Positions 51,489 to 60,450 are shown, numbered from the stretch's first letter. The stretch: 64,000 nt of DNA from Halalkalicoccus sp. CGA53 (GCF_036429475.1 NZ_CP144125.1:1116001-1180000); one strand, 5' to 3'. Program-made: numbers and translations. Notes: generated by a model from the sequence alone, not told the origin.

Positions 51489-51947
51489 CTACACCCGTTT
51501 CTCGACGGCATCGAGCCGCGAGAACAGTTCCTCGACGAGTTCGCCCGTATCCTCGACGATCGACTTCCACTCCTCGCTGTCGGGCGCGATACCGAGCAGT
51601 CGCGCGACTTTCATGATCGAGAGGTGATAGACCCGCTGGCGTCCCGACTCCTCCTCCCAGACGATCACGTTACACGGAAAGAGCCCGCCGATCCGCATCG
51701 TCTCGTCGAGCGCGCGGTCGGCCATCTCCGGGTTGCACGCCCCGAGAACGTAGTAGGGATCGCGGTCGGCGTCGACCTTTTCGTTGAGTAGTTCCGAGGG
51801 CGAGAACTCGACGGGGATGCCGAAGCCCACCTCCAGACAGACCTCGCGGACGTGTTCTACCGCTTCTTCGTGATTCATCTCGAGGACTGCCTGTTTCTCG
51901 CCGATGTCCTCCGGGTCGATCTCGTTCGGGTCGATCGCGAGGCTCAT
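51489..51947 (-). CDS. DUF302 domain-containing protein
   Basis: A 152-residue soluble protein with the DUF302 pattern: EAVEHVREVCLEVGFGIPVEFSPSELLNEKV, then YYVLGACNPEMADRALDETMRIGGLFPCNVIVWEE. DUF302 proteins form a small alpha/beta fold of unknown activity, sometimes linked to metal or redox stress. It begins just after the preceding gene ends on the other strand. The C-terminal 40 residues are helical. Confidence 0.85.
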   Translation of the reverse strand: MSLAIDPNEIDPEDIGEKQAVLEMNHEEAVEHVREVCLEVGFGIPVEFSPSELLNEKVDADRDPYYVLGACNPEMADRALDETMRIGGLFPCNVIVWEEESGRQRVYHLSIMKVARLLGIAPDSEEWKSIVEDTGELVEELFSRLDAVEKRV

Positions 51948-52008
51948 GACCGTACGATGGGCCGATTCGGTGAAAAGCGTGGCGCAGGTTCGGTGGGAGT
52001 CGATCCGG

Positions 52009-52686
52009 TCACAGTGGCATCGGGAGCCACGAGAGCCACCGGAGCGTCGTCTCCGGGTCGATCACCGGGTCGTGGAGCACGAGCCAGTCGAGCAGCACGA
52101 GGCCGAAGCCGTGGGCCACCGTCGAGGGCAGGATCGAGTCCGCGTGGTAGTCGACCGCGCCGAAGAGTACGTCCGTCGGCCCCGAGAGCGCGAGTTCGAT
52201 CGGGGGCTTCGTCGAGTGCATGAGCGCGTAGACGATCGGCGAGATGAACACGCACTTGAAGCCGATCTCGCGCACGCCGACACAGAGCAGACCCCTGTAG
52301 TAGGTCTCGGTCGCGAGCGCGACGACGAACAGCATCACTGCGTGGGGGAGGAACTCGCCGATCGCGGGCGAGACCTGCCACATCGGGTAGTACTCGCGGA
52401 TCGTCGGCAGCGTCGAACCCACGACGTAGAAGGGGGCGACGAACGCGGAGAGGAGGACGGCGTCCCGGATCGCCAGCCGATCGATCCGCCAGCCGATCCG
52501 TCGACCGTGGAGCGCGGCGACCCCCAGTGGGATCACGATGTAGATGGCCGTGTCGCGGACGACCCTTGCCTCCAGTGTAGGCGCGAGCCACTGGTGGCCG
52601 AGAAAGAGCACCACCGGTCCGAGGACGAGCGCGCGGTGGACCCACGGCAGCGAGAACGCGTCGGGGAGGGACCGACGGACCGACAC
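52009..52686 (-). CDS. CPBP-like membrane protein with incomplete first motif
   Basis: A 225-residue membrane protein of about seven helices. The CPBP pattern is seen as ATETYYRG (Glu127, Arg131), MHSTKP (His157) and AHGFGLVLLD (His192). In active CPBP glutamate proteases the first motif is EExxxR; here the first Glu is Thr126. The protein may be a non-protease relative or have altered activity. It is next to a DUF5789-like gene upstream on the same strand (3-bp gap). Confidence 0.75.
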   Translation of the reverse strand: MSVRRSLPDAFSLPWVHRALVLGPVVLFLGHQWLAPTLEARVVRDTAIYIVIPLGVAALHGRRIGWRIDRLAIRDAVLLSAFVAPFYVVGSTLPTIREYYPMWQVSPAIGEFLPHAVMLFVVALATETYYRGLLCVGVREIGFKCVFISPIVYALMHSTKPPIELALSGPTDVLFGAVDYHADSILPSTVAHGFGLVLLDWLVLHDPVIDPETTLRWLSWLPMPL

Positions 52687-52689
52687 GGA

Positions 52690-52974
52690 CTACTCGGTCG
52701 GGACGGGACCGGTCCCGACGACGGACTGGACCGCCTCCGTGAACTCGCGTCGCGAGGCGAAGTAGGCCGTCTCGACCTCCGAGAGCACGTCCTCGACGGA
52801 CCGTGGGCCGTCGGGCGTTCGGATCACGCTCTCGCCTTCCTTTCTGACGACCTCGCTCTTCTGCTGTGGCCAGGTGAGACGGGAGGTGACACGCGCGAGC
52901 GGTGCGCCCTCGACGGACTCGCCCTCACCGAGTTCGACCGCCGGCGTCTCCTCCTCGTCGTCCTCGTCGCTCAT
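52690..52974 (-). CDS. DUF5789-like small protein
   Basis: A 94-residue acidic protein. A disordered start (MSDEDDEEETPAVELGEGE) is followed by VTSRLTWPQQKSEVVRKEGESVIRTPDGPRSVEDVLSEV, the conserved part of a short haloarchaeal family of unknown function that resembles DUF2795-like folds. It lies three bases before the CPBP-like gene, forming a two-gene unit. It is divergent from the PRC-barrel gene at 53086. Confidence 0.7.
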   Translation of the reverse strand: MSDEDDEEETPAVELGEGESVEGAPLARVTSRLTWPQQKSEVVRKEGESVIRTPDGPRSVEDVLSEVETAYFASRREFTEAVQSVVGTGPVPTE

Positions 52975-53085
52975 GGGCGCGGTTTCGCGGTAGCTCTCAT
53001 TAGCGCTTTCGGATGGGCCTCGGGTGATTCTTTCGCGCATGCCGGGTGCAGGGATATACGTATCGGTGGTGTATCTCTTCCGGCT

Positions 53086-53706
53086 ATGGCGATGCAATTC
53101 ACGGAAGACGACGAGGGAAAGACGGTCGTAGACGAGAGCGGCGAGGAAGTCGGCATCGTGAGCGAGGTCAGGGAAGGGACGGCCTACGTCGACCCCGACC
53201 CGGGGATCACCGGCACGATCAGCGCAAAACTCGGCTGGGGCGACGCCGACGACGAGGACTTCCCGCTCAGAACCGACTCGGTCGACTCGATCACCGACGA
53301 CGAGATCCGCATCCAGAGTACGGCGACCGAGACGGGTGGGGTCGGCGACGAGGCGACCGGAGCCGGCACGACCACGGGAACGACCGGTGCGGCCGGCACC
53401 GGGGACGCCGGCGTCACCGACGACGATGACGACCTGATCGGCGACGACGACGAAAGCCTCGTTGGTGATGACGACGACGATCTGATCGGAGATGACGACG
53501 ATCACCGTCACTCCGACGACGACGAGCTGCTCGGTGACGACGACGATCACCGTCACTCCGACGATGATGACCTCATCGGGGATGACGACGACAGCCTCGT
53601 TGGTGATGACGACGACGATCTAATCGGTGACGACGACGATAGCCTCGTCGGCGATGACGACGACGAGCACCGCGCCGCGGACGACGACGATCCGGCGACG
53701 CTCTGA
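53086..53706 (+). CDS. PRC-barrel-like protein with Asp/His repeat tail
   Basis: A 206-residue protein. Residues 1-78 look like a PRC-barrel (MQFTEDDEGKTVVDESGEEVGIVSEV, ending DSITDDEIRIQS). Residues 82-110 are a Gly/Thr linker. Residues 112-203 are about eleven units of seven to eight residues, such as DDDDDLIG, DDDESLVG and DDDDHRHS, that repeat almost exactly. The tail is extraordinarily acidic and includes His clusters, as a metal- or protein-binding repeat would. A TATA-like element is about 34 bp upstream. Function unknown. Confidence 0.75.
   Translation: MAMQFTEDDEGKTVVDESGEEVGIVSEVREGTAYVDPDPGITGTISAKLGWGDADDEDFPLRTDSVDSITDDEIRIQSTATETGGVGDEATGAGTTTGTTGAAGTGDAGVTDDDDDLIGDDDESLVGDDDDDLIGDDDDHRHSDDDELLGDDDDHRHSDDDDLIGDDDDSLVGDDDDDLIGDDDDSLVGDDDDEHRAADDDDPATL
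53415..53690 (+). repeat. Coding tandem repeat, about 24 bp units
   Basis: The DNA consists of roughly 24-bp units (GATGACGACGAT-type) that code for the Asp/His octads of the PRC-barrel-like protein. One unit is 21 bp. Such repeats can expand or contract by slippage, which would alter the tail length between strains. Confidence 0.7.
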
Positions 53707-53761
53707 GTCGGGTCGAGCGGTCCGTGAAAGTCTTTTTACCGGGCGGGTGCTACCGCGGGAC

Positions 53762-54352
53762 ATGTACGTTCGAGACGCGAGAAAACACGAGGAGGTCTGG
53801 CTGCTCGACCGCATCGAGGAGATGGGGCTCGACGGGCTCGCGTTTCGTTCCCGGGACTACGTGATCGCCCTCGACGAGGAGACCGGCGAGCGCGCCGGCT
53901 TCGGCCGGACTCGGCTCCACAAACTCGACGAGGAGTTCTGCGAGCTGACGAGCCTCGGCGTGATCGAGCCCTGGCGCGGACAGGGCGTCGGCGCGCACGT
54001 GATCGAACGCCTGCTGGATCACGCCTCGGACGACGGGTTCGAGCGGGTCTACGCGTTCGTCTCCACGCCGGAGTACTTCGAGGGGTTCGGCTTCGAGCGG
54101 ATCGACGAGGCCGCGCTCCCGGAGGGGCTGCGCGAGCGCCTCGACCGGAAACGCGAGCGGACGATGCCCGACGCGGTCCCCACCGCCATCGAGACCGAGC
54201 GGTTCGAGATGCCCGCCCGCCTGCGCGAGCGGTTCAAGGAGGCACGACCGCAGGGGGAGGGGGACGAGGACGAGGGTGCGGTGAACGAACTCGCGGAGGA
54301 GTTCGGTATCGACCCGGAGTCGGCGACCTACAAGTACGACACCGGGCGCTGA
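53762..54352 (+). CDS. GNAT family N-acetyltransferase
   Basis: A 196-residue acyltransferase with the GNAT fold: motif A is LGVIEPWRGQGVGAHVIERLL, with the acetyl-CoA loop GQGVGA, and motif B is RVYAFVSTPEYFEGFGFE. The C-terminal helix-rich tail (DPESATYKYDTGR) is additional. The acceptor is unknown. The ATG follows a T-rich stretch with a weak TATA-like element. It lies 55 bp after the PRC-barrel gene. Confidence 0.85.
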   Translation: MYVRDARKHEEVWLLDRIEEMGLDGLAFRSRDYVIALDEETGERAGFGRTRLHKLDEEFCELTSLGVIEPWRGQGVGAHVIERLLDHASDDGFERVYAFVSTPEYFEGFGFERIDEAALPEGLRERLDRKRERTMPDAVPTAIETERFEMPARLRERFKEARPQGEGDEDEGAVNELAEEFGIDPESATYKYDTGR

Positions 54353-54368
54353 CGGCGGGGACCGGAGC

Positions 54369-54653
54369 TCACTCGTAGTCCCACTCGCTCTGTTGGAGTC
54401 CGTCGCCGTACTCGTCGTGGTCGGTGACGAAGCCGCTTTTGAACGCGATCCACGTGATGACGGTGACGAAGAGGATCGGCGGGAGCATCGCGAACACCCA
54501 GAGCGGTTCGAGCCCCCAGCCGATGACGAGCGCGACGTTGCCCAGCCCGAGCAGCAGGAACGGCAGGGTGTAGAGCAGCGCTCGTCGCCGGCTCGACCCC
54601 TCGTCGGTGGGGATCGGGGGTCGGTCGACCGCTTCGGGCTCCGGGTCGCTCAT
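54369..54653 (-). CDS. Small two-helix membrane protein, function unknown
   Basis: A 94-residue protein with a Pro-rich, acidic N-terminus (1-24) and two membrane helices (27-47 and 50-70). The C-terminus is hydrophilic and ends SEWDYE. The family is conserved in haloarchaea as far as I recall, without known function. It converges on the GNAT gene 16 bp away and is divergent from the mutase gene. Confidence 0.65.
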   Translation of the reverse strand: MSDPEPEAVDRPPIPTDEGSSRRRALLYTLPFLLLGLGNVALVIGWGLEPLWVFAMLPPILFVTVITWIAFKSGFVTDHDEYGDGLQQSEWDYE

Positions 54654-54735
54654 GGTCGCGCTACGGACCGGGCGGGCAAAAACACCGCGTTCGACCCACC
54701 GTCAACGCTTAGACCCGCGCGGACCATCGTCTCCC

Positions 54736-56415
54736 ATGTTCGATCCCGAGGACCTGGCGGCGATCCGCGAGGGGAAAGCGCGCTGGGAGCGCGAGACGCT
54801 CTCGCCGACGCTCGATCGATTCGGCGAGCGACGGGAGGCGTTCACCACCGACACCGAGGGCCGCGATATCGAACGGCTCTACACACCCGACGACGTCTCC
54901 GGCCTCTCCTACGACGACCTCGGGTTCCCGGGCGAAGAGCCGTACACGCGGGGTGTCTACCCGACGATGTACCGCGGGCGGCTCTGGACGATGCGCCAGT
55001 ACGCCGGGATGGGAACCGCCGAGGAGACGAACGAACGCTACCAGTACCTCCTCTCACAGGGCCAGAGCGGGCTCTCGATGGCGTTCGACCTCCCCACCCA
55101 GATGGGCTACGACTCCGACAGCGCGATGGCCGACGGTGAGGTCGGGAAGTCGGGGGTGGCGATCGACTCGATCCACGACATGCGGACCGTCTTCGAGGGG
55201 ATCCCGCTCGACGAGGTCTCGACGAGCATGACGATCAACGCGCCCGCCGCCGTACTGCTCGCGATGTACATCGCCGTCGGCGACGAACAGGGCGTCCCGA
55301 GAGCGGAGCTTCGCGGGACGATCCAGAACGACATCCTGAAGGAGTACATCGCGCGGAACACGTTCATCTTCCCGCCCGAACCCTCGATGCGGGTGATCAC
55401 CGACATCTTCGAGTTCGCCGCCGTGGAGATCCCCAGATTCAACACGATCTCGATCTCCGGCTACCACGTCCGCGAGGCGGGCTCGACCGCCGCCCAGGAG
55501 CTCGCGTTCACGCTCGGAAACGGCATCGAGTACGTCGAGGCGGCGATCGGCGCCGGCCTCGACGTCGACTCGTTCGCCCCGCAGCTCTCCTTCTTCTTCA
55601 ACGCACACAACGACGTCTTCGAGGAGGTGGCGAAGTTCCGCGCCGCCCGACGGATGTGGGCGCGGATCATGGACGAGCGCTTCGGCGCCGAGGACCCGAA
55701 GTCGAGACAGCTGAAGTTCCACACCCAGACGGCGGGTTCGACGCTCACCGCACAGCAGGTCGAGAACAACGTCGTCCGGGTCGCCTACCAGGCGCTCGCC
55801 GCCGTCCTCGGAGGGACCCAGAGCCTCCACACGAACGGGAAGGACGAGGCGCTCGCGCTCCCGACGGAGAAGTCGGTCCGGACGGCGCTTCGCACCCAGC
55901 AGATCCTCGCCCACGAGTCGGGTGCCGCCGACACGATCGACCCGCTCGCGGGCAGCTACTACGTCGAGGCCCTGACGGACGACCTGGAGGCCGAGGCGTT
56001 CTCGCTCATCGCGGAGATCGACGACCGTGGCGGGATGCGCCGGGCGATCGAGGAGGGCTGGGTCCAGCGCCAGATCCAGGACGTCGCCTACGAGCGCCAG
56101 CGAGAGATCGAAGAGCGCGAGCGGATCATCGTCGGCGTCAACGAGTTCGAGGCCGACGAGGAGCCCGAGATGGACCTCGAGGAGGTCACGGAGGAGGACC
56201 AGCGACGGCAGATCGCCCGGTTGGAGCGCGCCTGGGGAGCGCGGGACGACGGTGCAGTCGAGGACGCCCTCGCCGAACTCCGCGAGGCGGCGAGCGGCGA
56301 GGAGAACGTGATGCCGTCGATCGTCCGGGCGGTGAAAGCCGAGGCGACGACGGGCGAGATCTGTAACACGCTGCGCGAGGTCTTTGGCGAACACCGCGCG
56401 GCGAGCGTCGCCTGA
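54736..56415 (+). CDS. mutA: Methylmalonyl-CoA mutase, catalytic (large) chain without B12-binding domain
   Basis: A 559-residue mutase chain: [28 protein letters not shown] near residue 75, then [22 protein letters not shown] and [21 protein letters not shown]. The C-terminal cobalamin-binding domain (DxHxxG) is absent, as expected where the small subunit is encoded elsewhere. It interconverts methylmalonyl-CoA and succinyl-CoA, important for propionate handling in haloarchaea that form PHBV or degrade odd-chain substrates. The ATG was chosen because the upstream extension is a shadow. Confidence 0.92.
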   Translation: MFDPEDLAAIREGKARWERETLSPTLDRFGERREAFTTDTEGRDIERLYTPDDVSGLSYDDLGFPGEEPYTRGVYPTMYRGRLWTMRQYAGMGTAEETNERYQYLLSQGQSGLSMAFDLPTQMGYDSDSAMADGEVGKSGVAIDSIHDMRTVFEGIPLDEVSTSMTINAPAAVLLAMYIAVGDEQGVPRAELRGTIQNDILKEYIARNTFIFPPEPSMRVITDIFEFAAVEIPRFNTISISGYHVREAGSTAAQELAFTLGNGIEYVEAAIGAGLDVDSFAPQLSFFFNAHNDVFEEVAKFRAARRMWARIMDERFGAEDPKSRQLKFHTQTAGSTLTAQQVENNVVRVAYQALAAVLGGTQSLHTNGKDEALALPTEKSVRTALRTQQILAHESGAADTIDPLAGSYYVEALTDDLEAEAFSLIAEIDDRGGMRRAIEEGWVQRQIQDVAYERQREIEERERIIVGVNEFEADEEPEMDLEEVTEEDQRRQIARLERAWGARDDGAVEDALAELREAASGEENVMPSIVRAVKAEATTGEICNTLREVFGEHRAASVA

Positions 56416-56464
56416 TCCCACACGGACTCCCGGGACCGCTTCGGTCGGCGGACACGTTGATTAC

Positions 56465-56483
56465 CCCACACTGTGAGTGTGGG
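56465..56483. promoter_or_regulatory. 7-bp hairpin just before the methylmalonyl-CoA epimerase start
   Basis: CCCACAC and GTGTGGG are perfect complements around a 5-nt loop TGTGA, ending two bases before the ATG at 56486. It could end mutA transcription, act as an operator, or fold in mRNA and shut off the start codon. Which applies cannot be judged. It lies 49 bp after the mutA stop. Confidence 0.5.
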
Positions 56484-56485
56484 CT

Positions 56486-56872
56486 ATGCACCTCGACCAC
56501 GTCGGTATCGCGACCGACGACGCCGACGACCTCGCATCGCGCTTCACGTCGCTGTTCGACGCGCCGGTCGCCCACGAGGAGAACTTCGACAGGATGCGAA
56601 TCTGTTTCCTCGCGCTCGGAAACGGCTACCTCGAACTGCTCGAACCCGTTGAGGACGGGCCGATCTCTCGATACCTGGAGCGAGACGGCTCCGGGATCCA
56701 CCACCTCGCGTTCGCGACCGACGACATCGACGGCGCGCTCGAGACGGCCGTGGAAAGCGGGATCGAACCGATCGACGACGAGCCCAGACCCGGGGCGTGG
56801 GGCCACGACGTGGCGTTCCTCCACCCGCGGGACACCGGTGGTGTGCTGATCGAGTTCGTCTCGCACCAGTAG
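56486..56872 (+). CDS. mce: Methylmalonyl-CoA epimerase
   Basis: A 128-residue vicinal-oxygen-chelate protein that interconverts (R)- and (S)-methylmalonyl-CoA. It has the first metal His (MHLDHVGIATDD), GSGIHHLAFATDDIDGAL in the middle with the second His, and VLIEFVSH at the end with Glu, the four-ligand pattern of the family. It sits directly behind mutA, with the mutase substrate link obvious. The start ATG is immediately after a small hairpin. Confidence 0.92.
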   Translation: MHLDHVGIATDDADDLASRFTSLFDAPVAHEENFDRMRICFLALGNGYLELLEPVEDGPISRYLERDGSGIHHLAFATDDIDGALETAVESGIEPIDDEPRPGAWGHDVAFLHPRDTGGVLIEFVSHQ

Positions 56873-56944
56873 ACCGACGCGAGGAGATCACTCGCGTGCC
56901 GGTATCAACCGTCTCGAAAAGTAAACCGGCCGATCAGTTCCGAA

Positions 56945-57790
56945 TCAGGCGAGGAACGCGCAGATGTTGGCGTCATCGTCGCCGTCGTCGGTCGATTTGG
57001 ATTCCTTCTCCTCTTCCGGTTCGGGTTCCGGCTCTTCTTCCACTTCTTCCGACTCCGCTTCTTCCGACTCCGCTTCTTCTTCTTCCGGTTCGGGCTCCGG
57101 TTCCGCTTCTTCCGGCTCCTCCTCTTCGCCGCCGCCACCCGTAGCGTCCGCGTCGTCGACTCGCGCGTCGAGCCAGCCGAAGACGTGCTGGTGTCGGGGG
57201 TTCGTGGTGTCCCCACCGAGTTCGATCACCGGGATCGGGCCGCTGCCGACGGCCGACGTGGCGCCGCCGGCGATCGATCGCAGGTCGCTGTCGTAGCCGC
57301 CGATGTTCGAAGTGGGCGAGGAGACGCCGGCGTCACCCATCCAGCCCTCGAGCGTGCCCGGGTTGGTCTGTCCCGGCATCGATCGGTAGACGCGGTCGAA
57401 GAAGGCCGGGAACGACTCGGGGTCGTTGTTCCAGACGGCGAGTGCGGCCTGACCGGCCTGCACGCCGTTCTGGGAGATGTAGGGTGAACTCGTGTTGGTC
57501 GGGTTGTACTCGAGCGGCTGCCACTCGAGGTTGAGCTGGCCCGTCTCGACGAAGTCGTTTACGATCCCGTCGAGCGTGTCGTCGACCGCACGAGCGGTGA
57601 ACGGACAGTTGAAACTGCCGTAGATCGTCGCGGTGGGGGCGTCCGGGTTCGTCCCGAACGTCGGGTACTCGCGACCGGAGAGAACCGGTGCGTTCGAGGC
57701 CGCGCTCGCCGCGCCGCTGGCCACGCCGAGGCCGAGGACTGTGCTTCCCGCTACTGCCATGAACCGTCGTCGCGTATGCTCTGGCGACAT
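56945..57790 (-). CDS. Exported DsbA-like thioredoxin-fold protein with monothiol motif and acidic tail
   Basis: A 281-residue protein. The N-terminus (HTRRRFMAVAGSTVLGLG) is a Tat signal with twin Arg, cleaved before residue 40 at AASAASN. The fold begins IYGSFNCPFTARAVD, giving a single Cys (62) in CPFT where classic DsbA has CxxC. Residues about 222-273 are a Glu/Pro-rich tail (EPEPEP, ESEEAE), and a final Cys278 is close to the end. It is likely a periplasm-side oxidoreductase or reductase partner; the second Cys may come from Cys278 or another protein. The dsbB gene is 286 bp upstream on the same strand. Confidence 0.8.
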   Translation of the reverse strand: MSPEHTRRRFMAVAGSTVLGLGVASGAASAASNAPVLSGREYPTFGTNPDAPTATIYGSFNCPFTARAVDDTLDGIVNDFVETGQLNLEWQPLEYNPTNTSSPYISQNGVQAGQAALAVWNNDPESFPAFFDRVYRSMPGQTNPGTLEGWMGDAGVSSPTSNIGGYDSDLRSIAGGATSAVGSGPIPVIELGGDTTNPRHQHVFGWLDARVDDADATGGGGEEEEPEEAEPEPEPEEEEAESEEAESEEVEEEPEPEPEEEKESKSTDDGDDDANICAFLA

Positions 57791-58076
57791 CCACCCGCCC
57801 CCATTATCGACTCCCTAATAAAAACTGCGATCCGCTATTTCTAGTACAACACACGTTTTATTTCGAGAACCGGATAACCGATCGTCTCCTTCCTCTCTAC
57901 TCCGGTGATATCATATAACCTATCTATTTACGGGGGACGTATCTCCGGAGAAACCGCCGACTGAACCCCGGTTATCGTCCGTGTACGTCTCCGGTTCCCT
58001 CGAACCGACGTCGACGCCCCCGTCCGGTTTTTGTCGACGCGTATATCTCTTGTGAGAGAGGGGTACGCACGGCCGA
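57791..58076. other. AT-rich gene-free region before the DsbA-like gene
   Basis: About 286 bp without a coding pattern. It contains a TTATTAG element about 27 bp before the DsbA-like ATG and, further left, GTGATATCATATAACCT and a weak 8-bp repeat (GATAACCG/CGGTTATC). These could hold promoters or regulator sites. No tRNA or other RNA fold stands out. Confidence 0.55.
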
Positions 58077-58493
58077 TCAGCCCCCCGCGCGTCCCGCCGA
58101 GACGACCAGGACGACTACGATCGCGAAGGCGACGAGCGAGAGGTTCGGCGTCGAGAGTCCGAGTACTTCGTACTGGACCGCGGCGCAGCCACCACCGACC
58201 GAGCAGGCGGCGCTCTCGGCCCCGGCGTACTGGATCCAGGAGTGGTAGGCGGCGACCGCGATCCCCGGAACCGAGAGCGCGAGGGCCGTTCGATCGACCT
58301 CGGAGCGTGACTCGACCGCGGCGACCCCGAGGACGGCCACGAGCGGGTACATGAGGATCCGCTGGTACCAGCAGAGGTCACACGGGACGAGACCGAGCCC
58401 CAGGCTGAGCCAGAGGCTCCAAACCGTGGCGACCGCGGCGACGAGGGTGGCGGCCGCGAGCCAGAGCCTGACCGAGGGCCTCTCATCGATCAT
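58077..58493 (-). CDS. dsbB: Disulfide bond formation protein B (DsbB)
   Basis: A 138-residue membrane protein with four helices. The first pair of cysteines is CDLC (Cys38, Cys41), near the first helix end, and the second is CSVGGGC (Cys97, Cys103) in the following external loop, the redox set that passes electrons from DsbA to quinones. Length and cysteine spacing fit. It lies upstream of the exported monothiol DsbA-like gene on the same strand. No cytochrome or quinone gene is in between. Confidence 0.9.
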   Translation of the reverse strand: MIDERPSVRLWLAAATLVAAVATVWSLWLSLGLGLVPCDLCWYQRILMYPLVAVLGVAAVESRSEVDRTALALSVPGIAVAAYHSWIQYAGAESAACSVGGGCAAVQYEVLGLSTPNLSLVAFAIVVVLVVSAGRAGG

Positions 58494-58530
58494 ACTGGCA
58501 TCTCTCGGTACGGAATCAAGAACCTACCCT

Positions 58531-60450
58531 TCAGACGAACCGGAACGTCTCCAGGTTCTTCGGCGCGAACGTCCGGATGTTGAACTCGTGATACAGCGCC
58601 GAGGAGAGGTCCTGGACCGAGCGCTCGTCACCGTGGACACAGAGCACCTTCTCGGGACGGGGGTTCATCGTCCGGACGAAGTTCATCAGCCCGTTCCGGT
58701 CGGCGTGACCGGAGAAGCCGTCGACGGTCTCCACGTCGAACTGGAGTTTGAGGTGGCGCGAGCGGCCACCGTCGCCGTTCATCGGCACCTCGTCCCAGCC
58801 GTTCTGGATCCGCCGGCCGAGCGTCCCGTGGGCCTGGTAGCCGACGAAGACCATCGTCGTGTCCGGGTCCGGTCCCAGGAGCTCAAGCCATGACATGATC
58901 GGCCCGCCGGTGACCATCCCCGAGGTCGAGAGGACGATACAGGGGTCGCCGCTCGCGACCTCTTGGCGCTCGTCCTCGCCCTCGTCGATGTGGTTGAACT
59001 GCTCGGCGAGGAACGGGTTCTTGTCGGTGTGGAAGATCCGCGAGCGGAGGTCGTCGTTCAGGTACTCGGGGTAGGTAGTGTGGATCGCCGTCGCCTCCCA
59101 GATCATCCCGTCCAGGTGGATCGGCATCTCGGGGATCTTCCCCGTCCGCATCGCCTCCTCCAGGACGAGCATGATCTCCTGGGATCGACCGACCGCGAAC
59201 GCCGGGATCAGCACCTTCCCGCCGCGGTCGTAGGTCTCCGTGACCAACTCGATCAGCGCGCGCTCGGCGTCGCCCTGGTCGGTCTGGTAGTCGTTTCGCC
59301 CGCCGTAGGTCGACTCCATCACGAGCGTCTCCACCCGCGGGAAGTCGTTGACCGCGCCGTTGAGGAGGCGAGTCTCGGAGTAGTGGATGTCGCCCGTGAA
59401 CGCGACGTTGTAGAGGCCGTTTCCGATGTGGAAGTGGCTCACCGCGCTGCCGAGGATGTGGCCCGCGTTGTGGAAGGTGAGTTTCACGTCCGGCGCGATG
59501 TCGGTGACGTCGCCGTACTCGACGGGGATGGTGTGTTTGATCGTCTCGCGGACCATCTCCGACTCGTACGGCGGGGCGCGGCCCTCCTTCGCCGCGACGT
59601 CGAGGTAGTCGAGCTGGAGCAGCCCCATCAGGTCGCGGGTCGGTTCGGTGGTGTAGATCGGCCCGTCGTAGCCGTACTTGAACAGCAGCGGGAGGAGCGC
59701 CGAGTGGTCAAGGTGGGCGTGGGTCAGCACGACCGCGTCGATGGAGTGGGCGCCCGAGCCGAGCGCCTCGGGGACTTGGAGGTAGGGCACCTCGCCCTCG
59801 GACCCGGGTTTGTCGCCACAGTCGATCAGGATCCGGGTGTCGGCCGTCGAGAGGACGAACGCGGCGCGTCCGACCTCGCGACAGCAGCCGAGGGTGGTGA
59901 TCCGGACCCACTGCTCGCTCGAGAGCTGTTCGCGGTGGATCTGCCTGCCGACGCGTTCGAGGATGTCACGCCGGTCGTCGCGCTCCTGTTTCAGGAAGTT
60001 CCTGACGTTCGAGACGGTCGGGGACTCGATCGGCGGCGTGCGGACGACCTCGGGCGTCCAGCCCACCTCCTGGGTGATCTGTCTGAGCGTCGAGCCGTGC
60101 CGGCCGATCACCATCCCCGGCTTCTGTGCCTCGATCACCACCTCGCCGGTGTCGGCGTGGAAGTCGAGGTCACTGATCCCGGCCTCCTCGGGGACGACGG
60201 ATCGGATCTTCTCCGCGGCGCGCTCGGGTGCCGCGAGCACGTCCGGGTCCGGTCGGACGGTGATCCGCTTTCGGAGCTTGCTCGCGAGGTTCCGGATGAG
60301 GTCGTCCTGTCGCGCGAACTTCTTCGGATCGCGCGTGTAGACGACGAGCTCCGGTCCCTCGTAGGTGACGTCCGAGACGGAGATGTCGTTGGGGATCTCG
60401 TTTCTGATCGTTGCTTTCAGGTCGTCGAGTTTCTGGTCCACTGCACTCAT
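58531..60450 (-). CDS. KH-beta-CASP ribonuclease aCPSF1 (FttA)
   Basis: A 639-residue archaeal RNase. Residues about 1-145 are two KH-type RNA-binding domains (VIGRHGS at 114-120), and the metallo-beta-lactamase domain has THAHLDH (His244, His246, Asp248, His249), followed by GDIHYS and the beta-CASP insert with GQ-like AFAVGRSQE. The enzyme cleaves mRNA 3' ends and drives transcription termination (FttA), and is essential and universally conserved in archaea. The ATG at the right end gives the family's usual N-terminus. Confidence 0.95.
   Translation of the reverse strand: MSAVDQKLDDLKATIRNEIPNDISVSDVTYEGPELVVYTRDPKKFARQDDLIRNLASKLRKRITVRPDPDVLAAPERAAEKIRSVVPEEAGISDLDFHADTGEVVIEAQKPGMVIGRHGSTLRQITQEVGWTPEVVRTPPIESPTVSNVRNFLKQERDDRRDILERVGRQIHREQLSSEQWVRITTLGCCREVGRAAFVLSTADTRILIDCGDKPGSEGEVPYLQVPEALGSGAHSIDAVVLTHAHLDHSALLPLLFKYGYDGPIYTTEPTRDLMGLLQLDYLDVAAKEGRAPPYESEMVRETIKHTIPVEYGDVTDIAPDVKLTFHNAGHILGSAVSHFHIGNGLYNVAFTGDIHYSETRLLNGAVNDFPRVETLVMESTYGGRNDYQTDQGDAERALIELVTETYDRGGKVLIPAFAVGRSQEIMLVLEEAMRTGKIPEMPIHLDGMIWEATAIHTTYPEYLNDDLRSRIFHTDKNPFLAEQFNHIDEGEDERQEVASGDPCIVLSTSGMVTGGPIMSWLELLGPDPDTTMVFVGYQAHGTLGRRIQNGWDEVPMNGDGGRSRHLKLQFDVETVDGFSGHADRNGLMNFVRTMNPRPEKVLCVHGDERSVQDLSSALYHEFNIRTFAPKNLETFRFV

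Noticed and set aside
53415-53690. CRISPR-like array
   Set aside because: The repeats are contiguous without spacers and code for Asp/His octads in frame.
54736-56415. Complete methylmalonyl-CoA mutase with B12 domain
   Set aside because: The frame ends before any DxHxxG cobalamin domain, so the small subunit must be encoded elsewhere.
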